NCBI GenBank assembly: GCA_903915535.1
Contig: CAIWTJ010000038.1
Coordinates: 1 to 37,370 of the forward strand
Direction: 5' to 3'
Source of the DNA: Enhydrobacter aerosaccus
GTDB lineage: Bacteria > Pseudomonadota > Alphaproteobacteria > Reyranellales > Reyranellaceae
DNA length: 37,370 nt
Shown: positions 36,247 through 37,370 of the stretch, piece after piece
Layout: each line of letters starts with the position of its first letter
How positions within the stretch are numbered: the first letter of the stretch is position 1
Translations under genes and position numbers: made by a program
Notes under the pieces: generated by a model
What the model saw: only the letters and a program-made list of their open reading frames with translations
What the model was told of the DNA's origin: nothing
Database searches by the model: none

Positions 36247-36644
36247 CATTCTCCCTCTCATTGATCAGAGACTGGTACGTACCTTAAGGCCTGTCCGACC
36301 GGCGACCGCGGTGCCCTCAACCAAGAACACGTGCTACCTCGCCAATGCGACTGAGGGATAAAACACGTGGGGAAAAGCCGGGTCAAGAAATGGTCGCGCG
36401 GCCATCGGAATCTCTCCGCACCTGTGGCGGGTTTGTCACAATTTCAACGCCCCCTGAGCACGGCAGGGCACATCTAGTGCCTCTAAATTCTATGATGGTT
36501 AGTATTTATTAAGGACTTATTGCGTTGCTAAAAAAGACTGATTGGGTGTGCCTTTATTCCACCGCTTGCAGTGCCCTTTGCGTCCGCTTATGGTCCGCCC
36601 GCCGCGCTTCTGCGCCGCTGCCGGTTGATCTCCCATAGGGTCCA
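36247..36644. promoter_or_regulatory. Divergent intergenic region, porin / DUF3576
   Basis: 398 bases without a supportable gene. It contains two identical AACACGTG octamers (36326-36333 and 36362-36369, 36 bases apart) on the porin side. An AT-rich stretch around 36480-36540, unusual in this DNA, is a likely promoter zone for either direction. I see no sigma-factor box I would commit to. Confidence 0.45.
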
Positions 36645-37235
36645 ATGAACGCCATCGACAAGCTAAACAAGAGCCCGCGAAGGTCGTTTGGTGCCCGCCC
36701 GATGCTGGCGATCCTTGCCGTGGCCGGCTTGGCAGCGTGCGGTGGAGACCCGAGTGCGGTCAAGGATCGCGACTACGGCGCCGGGCGCGAAGCCAAGCAA
36801 CAGGCCGCCCAGGGCCTTGGCGGCCAAACCCGTGAAACCGGGAGCCTTTTCGGTCCCGGCGGGCTGTTCGGCTCCAAGAGCTCCGAAAAGGGCGAGGGCG
36901 GCACCGGCGTGGCGGTCAACGCCTACCTGTGGCGCGCCAGCCTGGACACGATCAACTTCATTCCGCTGGTCTCGGCCGACCCGTTCGGCGGCGTGATCAT
37001 CACCGACTGGTACACGCCGTCGGAGGCACCGAACGAGCGCATGAAGGTCCAGGTCACCATCCTCGACCGCGAATTGCGCGCCGACGGCGTGCGCGTTGCG
37101 GTGTTCAAGCAGCAGGCAAGCGCCAAGGCCGGCGGCTGGGTCGACGCGCCGGTCGATCCGCATACCAATACCGACATCGAGAACGCGATCCTCACGCGCG
37201 CCCGCCAGCTTCGCATCGCCCAGGGTGGTACCTGA
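36645..37235 (+). CDS. DUF3576 lipoprotein
   Basis: 196 residues. After a short basic start (SPRRSFGAR) comes a lipoprotein signal ending LAACGG, so the Cys near residue 32 is probably lipidated. A Gly-rich linker (about 55-88) leads to the DUF3576 domain: GVAVNAYLWRASLDTINFIP, GGVIITDWYTP and RVAVFKQQ. The function is unknown, but the gene is regularly found directly before leuS and LPS-transport genes in alphaproteobacteria, which may place it at the outer membrane. Confidence 0.88.
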   Translation: MNAIDKLNKSPRRSFGARPMLAILAVAGLAACGGDPSAVKDRDYGAGREAKQQAAQGLGGQTRETGSLFGPGGLFGSKSSEKGEGGTGVAVNAYLWRASLDTINFIPLVSADPFGGVIITDWYTPSEAPNERMKVQVTILDRELRADGVRVAVFKQQASAKAGGWVDAPVDPHTNTDIENAILTRARQLRIAQGGT

Positions 37236-37274
37236 GGGCGGCGCCTGAAGTCTCGTCGAATACTTGACTTGAGG

Positions 37275-37300
37275 GGCCGCAGCTTGCACTCGCTGCGGCC
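37275..37300 (+). terminator. Rho-independent terminator after DUF3576 gene
   Basis: A 9-bp perfect stem (GGCCGCAGC 37275-37283, GCTGCGGCC 37292-37300) with an 8-base loop is followed by TCTGTCGTTTT. It lies between the DUF3576 stop and the leuS start, so leuS likely has its own promoter or depends on read-through. Confidence 0.7.
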
Positions 37301-37323
37301 TCTGTCGTTTTGGGAGTCCTTCC

Positions 37324-37370
37324 GTGTCGTCGTCGTCCCCCGCGTCCGAACCCAAGCGCTATAACTTCCG
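37324..37370 (+). CDS. leuS: Leucyl-tRNA synthetase, N-terminus (cut by window end)
   Basis: Only 15 full codons are visible, from GTG 37324. The segment PKRYNFR fits the conserved N-terminal RYN(P/F)R start of LeuS, and a DUF3576 gene directly upstream is the usual context. GGAG lies ten bases before the GTG. The call rests on these few residues plus gene order. Confidence 0.7.
   Translation, partial: MSSSSPASEPKRYNF

Overview
The window is high-GC, densely coded chromosomal DNA of an alphaproteobacterium. Pointers are hrcA divergent from an rph-rdgB-hemW operon, a Tim44-like gene followed by mltA, a DUF3576 lipoprotein just upstream of leuS, HspQ, a perfect match to the alphaproteobacterial Irr/ICE operator, and ATGA-type gene overlaps throughout. 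A Rhodospirillales/Reyranella-like host is my best guess, but no rRNA is present to confirm it. I see no tRNA, rRNA, CRISPR array or intact insertion sequence.

Layout. 1-4600: a glycosyltransferase (cut by the left edge) is divergent from a three-gene operon of a very unusual 903-residue ABC exporter-like protein, a stand-alone cyclic-nucleotide-binding domain and a small SAM methyltransferase. 4600-9700: housekeeping and envelope genes (YeaQ-type membrane protein, exonuclease III, YpfJ-like metallopeptidase, FAH-family hydrolase, L,D-transpeptidase, HrcA, a small membrane protein). 9750-13080: rph-rdgB-hemW plus a periplasmic solute-binding protein joined by overlapping stop/start codons. 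13080-14740: a looser, partly AT-richer patch with a small orphan gene, a probable phage-virion remnant and a tiny lipoprotein.

14749-21050: a GntR regulator divergent from a complete BMP-type ABC importer (binding protein, two permeases, double ATPase) with a biuret-hydrolase-like amidohydrolase inside the operon. Two copies of TTGCATACA lie between the regulator and the operon. This looks like a self-contained uptake and hydrolysis unit for a small ureide such as biuret. 21065-22077: hspQ and a periplasmic histidine phosphatase. 22252-25329: a metallo-beta-lactamase-fold hydrolase, a methyltransferase and a six-helix membrane class III nucleotide cyclase in one operon.

25385-27231: Tim44-like protein and MltA. 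27232-30988 (minus strand): a secreted protein of unknown function, katG with a perfect Irr box in front, and a TIGR02466-type putative 2-oxoglutarate/iron oxygenase. 31103-34765: lutABC (lactate oxidation) chained by ATGA overlaps to a methyltransferase. 34867-36246: a major porin with a clear terminator. 36645-end: DUF3576 lipoprotein, a terminator and the first codons of leuS.

The least explained element is the ABC/cNMP-binding/methyltransferase operon. The ABC protein carries an ungapped 19-residue Q-loop-type motif three times, while almost every ATP-hydrolysis motif in its nucleotide-binding domain is altered.
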